DNA of 64,000 bases from Gp6-AA40 sp963772955 (lineage in GTDB: Bacteria > Acidobacteriota > Vicinamibacteria > Vicinamibacterales > UBA2999): contig CAVYZF010000009.1 in NCBI GenBank assembly GCA_963772955.1, forward strand, positions 1,550,001 to 1,614,000, given 5' to 3'. Both the position numbers and the translations under genes were made by a program. Shown one piece after another: positions 26,303 through 33,285 of this stretch. Under the pieces are notes generated by a model, which made no database searches, was not told the DNA's origin, and was given only the letters and a program-made list of their open reading frames with translations. Within the stretch, counting starts at the first letter, position 1. The number at the start of each line of letters is the position of its first letter.

Positions 26303-27793
26303 ATGGCCAGGCACACCGCAACGCTGTTGGCACTCCTTGCGCTGTCATCCGGTCACGTTCTCGCTCAGACGTGGACGCCGCCACGCACGCCGTGGGGCGA
26401 TCCGGATCTGCAGGGCAACTACACCAACAAGTACGAGCAGGGGACGCCGTTCGAGAGACCCGCGGAGTTCGAGGGACGCAGCCTCGACCAGATCAAGGGC
26501 GACGAGCTGGCGCGACTGGTGAAGGAGCGCGCTGACGAGGTTCTCCTCAATTCACCGTTCACCGGCGGCGATCCTGTTGCCGGAAACTTTGGCGGTGCGC
26601 CCGCGTTCTACGATCGGTTCGAAGCCAGTCGTGGCAGCCGGCTGTGGCTTGTCGTCGATCCCGCCGACGGCAAAGTGCCGGCGATGACGCCCGAAGGGCA
26701 GAAAGCGTCAGCCGCGAGAGCCGCATCGCGCGCCGCTGCGCGCAAGGGACGAGGGACGGCTGACTCCTACACGGATCGCAGCCTCTACGATCGTTGCATC
26801 ACTCGAGGGCTTCCAGGCTCGATGATGCCAGCCAACTACGGCAACTCGTACCGCATCACTCAGGGCCCGGGATACGTCGCGATTTCGTACGAGATGGTGC
26901 ACGAGACGCGAATCATCCCGCTCGATGGCCGCCCACAGGTCGCATCGACGATTCGCCAGTACATGGGTGAGCCTCGCGGCCGCTGGGAAGGTGACACGCT
27001 CGTCGTAGAGACGAGTCATTTCAAAGACGATCCCGTGTATCGGGGATCGAACCCCACGACGTTGACGTTGGTCGAGCGATTCACGTTGTCCGCGCCAGAC
27101 AGGATCGAGTGGTCGGTGACCGTGGACGATCCGTCTTCGTGGGCTCGTCCATGGACGTTCGCCATGCCGCTGACGCGAAACGACAGCGAGGCGATCTTCG
27201 AGTACGCGTGTCACGAGGGCAATCTTGCGATGCCGCATCTCCTCAGCGCTGCTCGCAAGGCCGAGGCCGCCGGGCTCACGGCGACTGACGATGGCGTGGG
27301 CGATTCCGAGGCGCCCGCGGCGAGGTCAGCATCACGCCCTGCCGCTGCCGCACCTTTGCCGGAAGCGACTGCGAGTGTCGTCAGTAGTTCGACCGCCTTC
27401 GCCGGGCGATGGCAGCTGAGTGGTCAGAGCGGGCGCGGCAACTTCGCCGGTTACTCCACCCCGACGCGCTTGACGATCTCCGAGTCGGCGAACGAAGTCA
27501 CCATCGCCGGCGATACTGGCACGGAGAATCAGATGGTCGCATCGACGTATCGCCTGGATGGATCGGAGACGGCGGTACCCGGTCCGCTGGGGTGGGACAC
27601 GCGCGCAAGAGCGTCGCGCAAGGACGGTGCGCTCGTCGTCGCCGTGACGCGGACGATCGACGGCCCGGACGGCAAGCTGCGATTCGATATCTCTGACGTC
27701 TATCGCGTGGACGGGAGCGGCGTGCTGACGCTCGAGCGATCGCAGGGAAGCCGCACGCGAAAGATGACTTACTCTCGTTCTGCCGGTCAATGA
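26303..27793 (+). CDS. Secreted PDLQG/WEGDTLVV-family protein with extra C-terminal beta domain (paralog 2)
   Basis: A 496-residue exported protein. GGAG six bases before the ATG and the signal peptide MARHTATLLALLALSSGHVLA decide the start. Residues 20-345 repeat the landmarks of the 7032 protein: TPPRTPWGDPDLQGNYT, YDRCITRGLPGSM, RGRWEGDTLVVETSHF, EYACHEGNLAMPHLLSAARKAE. An Ala/Pro linker is followed by about 130 residues of new sequence (FAGRWQLSGQSGRGNFAG, TRLTISESANEVTIAGDTG) that look like a lipocalin-type beta barrel. It overlaps the zinc-ribbon gene by four bases. The function is unknown. Confidence 0.85.
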   Translation: MARHTATLLALLALSSGHVLAQTWTPPRTPWGDPDLQGNYTNKYEQGTPFERPAEFEGRSLDQIKGDELARLVKERADEVLLNSPFTGGDPVAGNFGGAPAFYDRFEASRGSRLWLVVDPADGKVPAMTPEGQKASAARAASRAAARKGRGTADSYTDRSLYDRCITRGLPGSMMPANYGNSYRITQGPGYVAISYEMVHETRIIPLDGRPQVASTIRQYMGEPRGRWEGDTLVVETSHFKDDPVYRGSNPTTLTLVERFTLSAPDRIEWSVTVDDPSSWARPWTFAMPLTRNDSEAIFEYACHEGNLAMPHLLSAARKAEAAGLTATDDGVGDSEAPAARSASRPAAAAPLPEATASVVSSSTAFAGRWQLSGQSGRGNFAGYSTPTRLTISESANEVTIAGDTGTENQMVASTYRLDGSETAVPGPLGWDTRARASRKDGALVVAVTRTIDGPDGKLRFDISDVYRVDGSGVLTLERSQGSRTRKMTYSRSAGQ

Positions 27794-28296
27794 GCACGCC
27801 TGGTTCGCGGACGCCGCATTTCGTCGTACTGAGTTTTGAGCGCCCCGAAGGGGAGCGGTTCGCGATCTTCCGTCACAACGACTGGCTTCAAGCGGCTTCG
27901 CCGTCGCAGTGGGGCTCGCCGACGACTCAGATCGCCGCGATGGAACAGTTCGTTCGCTCGCTCGAGCTGCTCACGGAGGAGACGCTTCGCAGGCGGCTCG
28001 AGGAGACGGGACTTGCGGCCGACGCGGTGACGCAGCACATCGCGAAGGCCCGCAACATCCGGCAGATGAACAGCCAGGGTGGCTCGTGGGAGATCGTGAC
28101 TGCCCTTGGCTACCGGAATGAAGAAGGACAGGTTGTGGTCGCGAAGACGGTTCGCACCGACGGCGACGACGTGTCTCAGCGCGTGTTCGCGATGCGCTGC
28201 AGCGTGTGCGGTCACGAATACGGCACTTACGGCGTCGAGATTCCGCATCGCTGTTGTCCGAACTGTCAGGATGGCCCTCCGGGTCTCGATCGATGA
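27790..28296 (+). CDS. Cytosolic zinc-ribbon protein coupled between two secreted paralogs
   Basis: A 168-residue protein without signal peptide. The N-terminal two thirds are helical (MEQFVRSLELLTEETLRRRLEETG). The C-terminus holds a zinc ribbon CSVCGHEYGTYGVEIPHRC then CPNC, that is two CxxC knuckles. The start ATG overlaps the stop of the 26303 gene and its stop overlaps the start of the 28293 gene, both as ATGA. Translation of the three is therefore coupled. A soluble metal-binding protein between two exported paralogs suggests a regulator or maturation helper, but this is inference. Confidence 0.7.
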   Translation: MSTPGSRTPHFVVLSFERPEGERFAIFRHNDWLQAASPSQWGSPTTQIAAMEQFVRSLELLTEETLRRRLEETGLAADAVTQHIAKARNIRQMNSQGGSWEIVTALGYRNEEGQVVVAKTVRTDGDDVSQRVFAMRCSVCGHEYGTYGVEIPHRCCPNCQDGPPGLDR

Positions 28297-29087
28297 AAGC
28301 GCGGCGACTGCTGATCGCCGGCGCGCTCGTGATGCAGTCGGTCATCGCGCACGCGCAGTGGATCAATCTGCGCTCGCCGAATACACCCCGGCTGCCTGAC
28401 GGCTCACCAAATCTCTCTGCGCCAGTTCCGCGAACGGCCGACGGCAAGCCCGATCTCTCTGGTGTGTGGGAGGTGATTGGCGATCGTGTCATGCCGACCG
28501 ATGGCCGGGTCCGATCGAAGTACGTCTACGATATCGCCTCCGATCTGCCCGATGGTGCGCCCTTCCAGCCGTGGGCGAAGGCGCTGCACGAGCAGCGTCA
28601 GGAAGGTCTCGGTGTGGGCGCGCCAACCGAGCGTTGTCTGCCGCACGGGATCCCCGATGCGATGCTGACGCGCACGCTGCCCTTCAAGATCATTCAGCAC
28701 CCCGGGGTGACGATCATCCTGTTCGAGGAGTTCAACAACTGGCGGCAGGTCTTCACCGATGGCCGCGAGCTGCCGGTCGATCCTCAGCCGGCATGGGTGG
28801 GCTATTCCGTCGGCGCGTGGGATGGCGACACGTTCGTGATTCGCACGTCAGGCTTCAACGATCGATCGTGGCTCGACGCGGGCGGCACGCCTCACACCGA
28901 AGCCTTGAAGACGACCGAGCGGATGCGCCGTACCGACTTCGGCCACATGGAGATCGAATTCACGTTCGACGATCCGAAGACCTTCACCAGGCCGTGGTCG
29001 GCGACGGTGAAGTTCAATCTCCTTCCCGACACCGACCTGCTCGAGTTCCACTGCGACAACGAGAAGTGGACGGAGAAGGCGAAATAG
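28293..29087 (+). CDS. Secreted PDLSG-type family protein (paralog 3)
   Basis: A 264-residue exported protein; signal MKARRLLIAGALVMQSVIAHA. It is a shorter, more divergent member of the same superfamily: TADGKPDLSGVWEVIGD, PTERCLPHGIPDAM, YSVGAWDGDTFVIRTSGFND and the late FTFDDPKTFTRPWSATVKF. The final Cys-containing segment LLEFHCDNEKW corresponds to the YACHEGN element of its relatives. It is the last gene of a coupled three-gene unit. A palindromic repeat follows at the convergence with the copper monooxygenase gene. Confidence 0.82.
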   Translation: MKARRLLIAGALVMQSVIAHAQWINLRSPNTPRLPDGSPNLSAPVPRTADGKPDLSGVWEVIGDRVMPTDGRVRSKYVYDIASDLPDGAPFQPWAKALHEQRQEGLGVGAPTERCLPHGIPDAMLTRTLPFKIIQHPGVTIILFEEFNNWRQVFTDGRELPVDPQPAWVGYSVGAWDGDTFVIRTSGFNDRSWLDAGGTPHTEALKTTERMRRTDFGHMEIEFTFDDPKTFTRPWSATVKFNLLPDTDLLEFHCDNEKWTEKAK

Positions 29088-29112
29088 AACGGTGAGTTCT
29101 CTAAACAACAAA

Positions 29113-29177
29113 ACCCGCCCTACTGTCGTAGAGCGGGTCCAGTGAGCGAGGCCGGGTCCTGGTCTTTGGACCCAGCG
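29113..29177. repeat. Palindromic element at a convergent gene junction
   Basis: Two hairpins. ACCCGCCCTAC (29113-29123) pairs with GTAGAGCGGGT (29128-29138) apart from one mismatch. GGGTCC and GGACCC lie within 29150-29173, whose sequence matches 3301-3323 almost base for base. Placed between two converging stops it could act as a bidirectional terminator, but no T-run follows. The relation to 3298-3361 points to a dispersed element. Confidence 0.65.
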
Positions 29178-29197
29178 TGTCTGGCTACTTCTCGAAG

Positions 29198-30607
29198 CTA
29201 GCCCGGGCCGCCGTTGGTCGCAGGCGCCGCGACGTTCGCGTTGATGTTGCCATTGGTGGCCTGCGCGACACCCGTGACCTGATTGAACGCAGAGAGCGTC
29301 GGGCCCGCCTCACCACGCGGCAGCATGCTCGGTCCTGAGCGGAGGAACACCTTCTCGGGCTCGGTGTTCTTGTCGAACAGCACGCCGATGAAGCAGTTGC
29401 TCATCTCGTCCCAGTTCTGTGGTCCCCACACGACCTTCTTCGCCGGATCCGGGTTGAAGCGATTGGCGGTGGAGTTGTCGAAGTGGGTGATGAGCTGGAG
29501 CTTTGAGCCCTTCGGCATCGCGATCGGCTCGGCGTACTGGTAGCCCATCTGCCACTCGAAGTTGAAGTTGCCCTTGAGCACGGTCTGCGGCGCCTTGTCC
29601 GGCGACACGATGCGAAGCTCGAAGTCCTTGCCGCGAAGATGCATGTGCGGCTGCGCGTAGACCAGCTGCGCGTCCTCGCCGAACGTGATCTCGCTCACGA
29701 CTTCCGCAGCTCCCTCACCTGGAGGAATCGCGAGGTTCAGCGCGGTTGGACCGGCGTGGAAGAAGTAGCGCTTCTTCGGGTCGGCCTTGGCCAGCACGAG
29801 ACCAACTTTCGAAACGTCTGCGCTCGGCTTGCCGGACGTCGTGTAGTGCAGCTCGAAGACCAGGTCGGAGCCCTTCGGAACGAACTTGGCGGCACCCTCG
29901 ATATCGAACGACTGCGCGCCGAGGCCGGGATTGAACTTGCCCAGGATGTCGTTCCCTTCCTCGATGGCGTTACGCCCGAGGATGTCGCGATTGGTTTCTG
30001 ACTCGTACGCCTCGCCAGGGACGGCGTTCTCCATCCACTTCGATCCCGGAGGCCGCACCCACACCTTCCCGTGATGGAGCACAGCCGGATCACCGGGGCG
30101 CATCTCCGCGGCCGTGATCCACATGTCTGTCGGGAAGTTCGTCTTCACGAGCACGTACTTGTAATTGATGGTGCCGCGTGCTGGCAGTTCGAATGGCTTC
30201 GGCATCTCGACGATGATGTCGGGCTTGATGTTCCAGCCGGTGGGGAACGTGAGGGGCGCCGGGGCATCGGCTTCGTTGCCCGCCGGAGCACCGCCATCGG
30301 CCCATGCGTTCAGCGTCGCGATCTCGCGATCGACCAGGCGCCGCTCGTTGGCGAAGTGGCCGACGCTCGGATCGGCGAACCATGGTGGCATCTGCCGGCT
30401 CGTGACCGCAGCCTTGATGGCGCGCGCCCACGGCCTGGCCTGCTCGTACGTGAGGAGCGACATCGGCGCGACTTCGCCAGGCCTATGGCAGCTCTGACAG
30501 TTGGCCTGGAGAATCGGAAGCACGTCTTTGTAAAAGGTCGGCGACTCTGCGGAGGCAATGGACGCTCCGAGCAGGGAACCGACGATAGCTATCAGGCAGG
30601 TTCTCAT
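29198..30607 (-). CDS. Cytochrome c-fused copper type II monooxygenase (PHM-like)
   Basis: A 469-residue exported protein (signal MRTCLIAIVGSLLGASIASA; GAGGAG nine bases upstream). The N-terminal heme c domain has C37-Q-S-C-H41 with candidate axial Met in RQMPPWF. From about residue 115 the sequence follows the two-domain PHM/dopamine beta-hydroxylase fold. H178-H179 (LHHGKV) and H254 (ELHYTT) match the first copper site; H321, H323 (QPHMHLRGKD) and M402 (NWDEMSNCF) match the second. Spacing of these ligands is close to that in animal PHM. Predicted reaction: copper-dependent hydroxylation of an aliphatic carbon, with electrons delivered by the fused heme instead of ascorbate (inference). It stands alone on the minus strand. 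Confidence 0.85.
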   Translation of the reverse strand: MRTCLIAIVGSLLGASIASAESPTFYKDVLPILQANCQSCHRPGEVAPMSLLTYEQARPWARAIKAAVTSRQMPPWFADPSVGHFANERRLVDREIATLNAWADGGAPAGNEADAPAPLTFPTGWNIKPDIIVEMPKPFELPARGTINYKYVLVKTNFPTDMWITAAEMRPGDPAVLHHGKVWVRPPGSKWMENAVPGEAYESETNRDILGRNAIEEGNDILGKFNPGLGAQSFDIEGAAKFVPKGSDLVFELHYTTSGKPSADVSKVGLVLAKADPKKRYFFHAGPTALNLAIPPGEGAAEVVSEITFGEDAQLVYAQPHMHLRGKDFELRIVSPDKAPQTVLKGNFNFEWQMGYQYAEPIAMPKGSKLQLITHFDNSTANRFNPDPAKKVVWGPQNWDEMSNCFIGVLFDKNTEPEKVFLRSGPSMLPRGEAGPTLSAFNQVTGVAQATNGNINANVAAPATNGGPG

Positions 30608-30848
30608 ACGAGAAGTCTCCTCAGAATCGACTGCAAGAGATCGACAGTATACGGCCAAATCTGTCCCAAAAACGGTCGACTTATTGTGGGGTCTGGATCG
30701 TCGAGTTTACGTAGATGTCGACGAAACTGCGCAGCTTCCCTGGGAGAATGGAGCGTCGCCTCTTCAGTTCGCAGAGCAAGGGGGTTATTGGGCCTAAAAC
30801 CGGCCCTGTTCGCTGGTCGCCTTCGGTTTCGTTGTCACCGGGAAAGGT

Positions 30849-31067
30849 ATGTCTCCAAGCCATTCGTTCGCTGAATTTTGTTGCCCGAGTTGCGGTGCCA
30901 CGGCGGCATTGTGGCTCCCCAATCGCGATCCACAAAGACCGGAGGTAACGCTCAAGTGCCTGTCGTGCGCAGTCCTGATGCACCTCCCGAAGGACAGGGT
31001 GGTCAGCACGAGCCCGTCGGGCGCCCAACGGCCGATCGGTCCATCTGAGGTATCTTCAACGCTCTAG
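30849..31067 (+). CDS. Possible small zinc-ribbon protein
   Basis: A 72-residue frame with two CxxC pairs (FCCPSCGATAALW and LKCLSCAVLMHL), the pattern of a small zinc ribbon. The ribosome site is weak (GGGAAAGG directly before ATG). It lies in the 470-base gap between the copper monooxygenase gene and a transporter gene; the remainder of that gap shows no gene or clear regulatory signal. Codon use is less GC-rich at third positions than in neighbours, so this call is tentative. Confidence 0.35.
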   Translation: MSPSHSFAEFCCPSCGATAALWLPNRDPQRPEVTLKCLSCAVLMHLPKDRVVSTSPSGAQRPIGPSEVSSTL

Positions 31068-31079
31068 AGCGGAGCGTTC

Positions 31080-31523
31080 GTGAACAACCTCTATCTGCTG
31101 CTGGCGCTCGGTACGGGCGCCGGCGTCGCCGTCATGGCCGTGTTCAATGCGCGGCTTGGCGGCCTTCTCGGCGGACCTTTCTGGGCAGCCGCCGCACAGT
31201 TCACCGTCGCACTGAGTGCCGTGCTGCTGGTGGCCTTCGCCACGCGTCAGCCAGCGCCGATCACCACCGGGTTCCACGGTGCGCCGTGGTGGGTGTGGAC
31301 CGGTGGGATGTTCAGCGCCACCTTCATCGTCGTCAGCACGTTCCTGACGCCGCGCCTCGGTGTTGCGGTCACGCTCGCGACGATCATCGTCGGGCAGCTG
31401 TCGGCGGCGCTCGTCGTCGATCACTACGGGTTGTTCGGCGGACCGATCGTGCGTGTGTCGGTCGCGCGTCTCGCAGGTGTCGCGTTGCTGCTCGCAGGGA
31501 TCACACTCATGCGGTGGAAGTGA
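31080..31523 (+). CDS. DUF606/YdcZ-type small membrane transporter
   Basis: A 147-residue protein with five hydrophobic segments: LYLLLALGTGAGVAVMAVFN, FTVALSAVLLVAFA, WVWTGGMFSATFIVVSTFL, VAVTLATIIVGQLSAALVV and ARLAGVALLLAGITLM. The start (GAGVAVMAVFNARLG) and PWWVWTGG element are typical of the DMT-superfamily YdcZ group, which are half-size exporters working as dimers. The GTG start has GGAG six bases upstream. Its stop overlaps the next gene's start (TGATG). The substrate is unknown. Confidence 0.85.
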   Translation: MNNLYLLLALGTGAGVAVMAVFNARLGGLLGGPFWAAAAQFTVALSAVLLVAFATRQPAPITTGFHGAPWWVWTGGMFSATFIVVSTFLTPRLGVAVTLATIIVGQLSAALVVDHYGLFGGPIVRVSVARLAGVALLLAGITLMRWK

Positions 31524-31933
31524 TGCTGCGAGAGTCGCAACGCCAGCTATTGACTGAGTTGCGGAACGCCCTCGTGCCGCTGCATCGAACGCTACTCGAG
31601 TGGGAGCGCGCCGCGTACGAGCGCATCCATGGACGAACGGGCGCCGCGGAACTGCTCAAGGTCATCGTCGAGGACCCTCAGTTCGCGTGGCTGCGTCCCG
31701 TCTCTGAGTTGATCGCCAGGATCGACGAAGTGCTTCAAACGGATGCGCCGGACGTGCGTGTGGATGTTGACGGCATCGTGTCGCAGGCGCGCGTGCTCAT
31801 CGTGCCTGACGAGGACGGCACATCATACGCGCGCCGATATCACGCTGCGCTCCAGGAAGTCCCTGACGTTGTCTTCGCCCATCGTCGCGTGACGGCCGTG
31901 CTGCGGGACGCGCCACATGGGACGCTGCATTAG
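31523..31933 (+). CDS. Helical hypothetical protein coupled to the YdcZ-type transporter
   Basis: A 136-residue soluble protein. The first 90 residues are helical and charged (LLTELRNALVPLHRTLLEWERAAYERIHG, SELIARIDEVLQ). The sequence pattern ELRNALVPLHRTLLE with RPVSELIARID is one often seen in small uncharacterised bacterial proteins. ATG overlaps the transporter's stop, so the two are co-translated. No catalytic motif is visible. Confidence 0.7.
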   Translation: MLRESQRQLLTELRNALVPLHRTLLEWERAAYERIHGRTGAAELLKVIVEDPQFAWLRPVSELIARIDEVLQTDAPDVRVDVDGIVSQARVLIVPDEDGTSYARRYHAALQEVPDVVFAHRRVTAVLRDAPHGTLH

Positions 31934-31939
31934 CAGCTG

Positions 31940-32003
31940 CTTGGCGGTTTGCAGTTCACAGCGGCCCTGCGATGAACCGTGAACTGCCTACTGTGAACTG
32001 ATT
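31940..32003. repeat. Heptanucleotide palindromic repeat over the 3' end of the amidohydrolase gene
   Basis: CAGTTCAC near 31952 and GTGAACTG (twice, near 31979 and 31994) are inverted copies arranged with period 7 (GTGAACC, GTGAACT, GCCTACT, GTGAACT). The right-hand copy encodes the last residues (SSQ) and stop of the minus-strand amidohydrolase. The same GTGAACT heptamer recurs near 20770-20795. Confidence 0.75.
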
Positions 32004-33055
32004 TTGAGCAGTTTCATCAGATTCCCGCTCAGGATGGCGGTCTTGTCCGCGTCGCTGAGAAAGGACGCGTTGAGCACGAGATCGACCGTGACGGGCCAGT
32101 TGAACGGCACGTCCGTGCCGTAGACGACCTGATTCACGCCGACTTCGGCGACGAGATGCCGGAGCCCCTCGTCCGAGAACACCATCGTGTCGATGAGTAC
32201 CTGGCTCTTCAGGTATTCGCTCGGCTTCTTCTTGTTGGCGCAGTTTGCGTTGGCGCGCACGGCACACGCCGCTTCGCTTCGACCGAGATACGACGGCAAG
32301 TAGCCGCCCGCGTGTGCGCCGACGATGCGCAGGTTGGGGAACTTGTCGAGCGTCCCGTCGAAGATCAGTCGCGAGAGGAAGTAGGTCGTCTCGAGCGGGT
32401 TGCCGATGATGTTGCCGAGATCGCCGCGACCACGCAGTGCGCCATCCTTCAGGATGTTGTCCGCGCCGCCTGGATGCATGACGACCGGCACGCCGAGCTC
32501 GGCGGCCTTCGCCCAGAACGGGTCGTACTTCGGCAGCGAGAGGTCTTCGCCGTTGACATGGCCGCCGATCGACGCGCCGCGCAGGCCGAGTCGCTTCACG
32601 CCATCCTCGAGCTGTTGCGCCGCGAGATCGGGATGTTGCAGCGCCACCGACGCCATCGCGACGAAGCGATCGGGGTGTGCTGACACCCATTTGGCGAGTC
32701 CCTCGTTCTGCGCTCGCACGATGCGGCCGGCGAGCTCGCGATCCATCGCCTCGTACCACCAGAAGCCATTGATCGTGAGCGCCTGCACGTCCACACCCTG
32801 CTTGTCCATCAGCGCAAGGCGTTGCGGTCCGAGTCCCTGGTTGCCGACGCCGGCCTGTTTCTCGAGGGGCGTTCCCTTGACGACGTCGGTGACGTCGATG
32901 ACGCCATGGCAATGGATGTCGATGACCTTGATGCGGCGGCCGCCAATGGAAACCTCCCGACGAGCCTGAGCGTTCAGCGTATTGAAGCCGCCACCAATGC
33001 TCATCGCGCCGGCCGCGCCCGCGACAGTCCTGAGGAAGTGCCTTCGATCGGTCAT
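31988..33055 (-). CDS. TAT-exported amidohydrolase of the ACMSD-like (Amidohydro_2) group
   Basis: A 355-residue protein. GGAGG five bases before ATG and the twin-arginine signal (MTDRRHFLRTVAGAAGAMSI) set the start. The TIM-barrel metal-binding residues are IDIHCHGVID (HxH), the His in VVMHPGGADN, the His in VGAHAGGYLPS and the Asp in VYGTDVPFNWP, the order of ACMSD-type decarboxylases and hydrolases. It probably cleaves or decarboxylates an aromatic or lactone compound in the periplasm. It diverges from the alpha/beta hydrolase gene; a palindromic repeat begins at its ribosome site. Confidence 0.88.
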   Translation of the reverse strand: MTDRRHFLRTVAGAAGAMSIGGGFNTLNAQARREVSIGGRRIKVIDIHCHGVIDVTDVVKGTPLEKQAGVGNQGLGPQRLALMDKQGVDVQALTINGFWWYEAMDRELAGRIVRAQNEGLAKWVSAHPDRFVAMASVALQHPDLAAQQLEDGVKRLGLRGASIGGHVNGEDLSLPKYDPFWAKAAELGVPVVMHPGGADNILKDGALRGRGDLGNIIGNPLETTYFLSRLIFDGTLDKFPNLRIVGAHAGGYLPSYLGRSEAACAVRANANCANKKKPSEYLKSQVLIDTMVFSDEGLRHLVAEVGVNQVVYGTDVPFNWPVTVDLVLNASFLSDADKTAILSGNLMKLLKISSQ

Positions 33056-33065
33056 GTGCGCCTCC

Positions 33066-33149
33066 AATGGGGTCGGGAGTCATTTGAAGTGGACATTGCG
33101 CTCAGAGGTCCGCCATGTGTGTCCTGATCAAATGACTCCCGACCCCATT
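33066..33149. repeat. REP-like perfect 22-bp inverted repeat
   Basis: Bases 33066-33087 and 33128-33149 are exact reverse complements over 22 bases, separated by 40 bases. The arm core is GGGGTCGGGAGTCATTTGA. Such GTCGGGAGTCATT palindromes are of the type mobilised by REP-associated tyrosine transposases (RAYT); no such transposase is in the window. It starts immediately upstream of the amidohydrolase ribosome site and would sit in its leader. Confidence 0.85.
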
Positions 33150-33252
33150 CGTGGGGAACTCTGCTGCAGCGTAACGACGGCGTCAAGCACAACGTATTGG
33201 TCCTTGACATTCGCACGCCGGGGCTCTAGAAACGGGGCCTCCGTTCCGTTGG

Positions 33253-33273
33253 TGGTTCGTGGTTCGTGGTTCG
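33253..33273 (+). repeat. Three perfect TGGTTCG heptamers
   Basis: TGGTTCG is repeated three times without mismatch, ending 12 bases before the ATG of the alpha/beta hydrolase gene. It would lie in the leader of that mRNA. It belongs to the same period-7 class as the other intergenic repeats but has no complementary arm here. Confidence 0.75.
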
Positions 33274-33285
33274 TGGGAGACCTCC

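Noticed and set aside
33128..33285. Insertion sequence remnant next to the 22-bp inverted repeat
   Set aside because: No transposase fragment or target duplication; only the palindrome itself can be supported.
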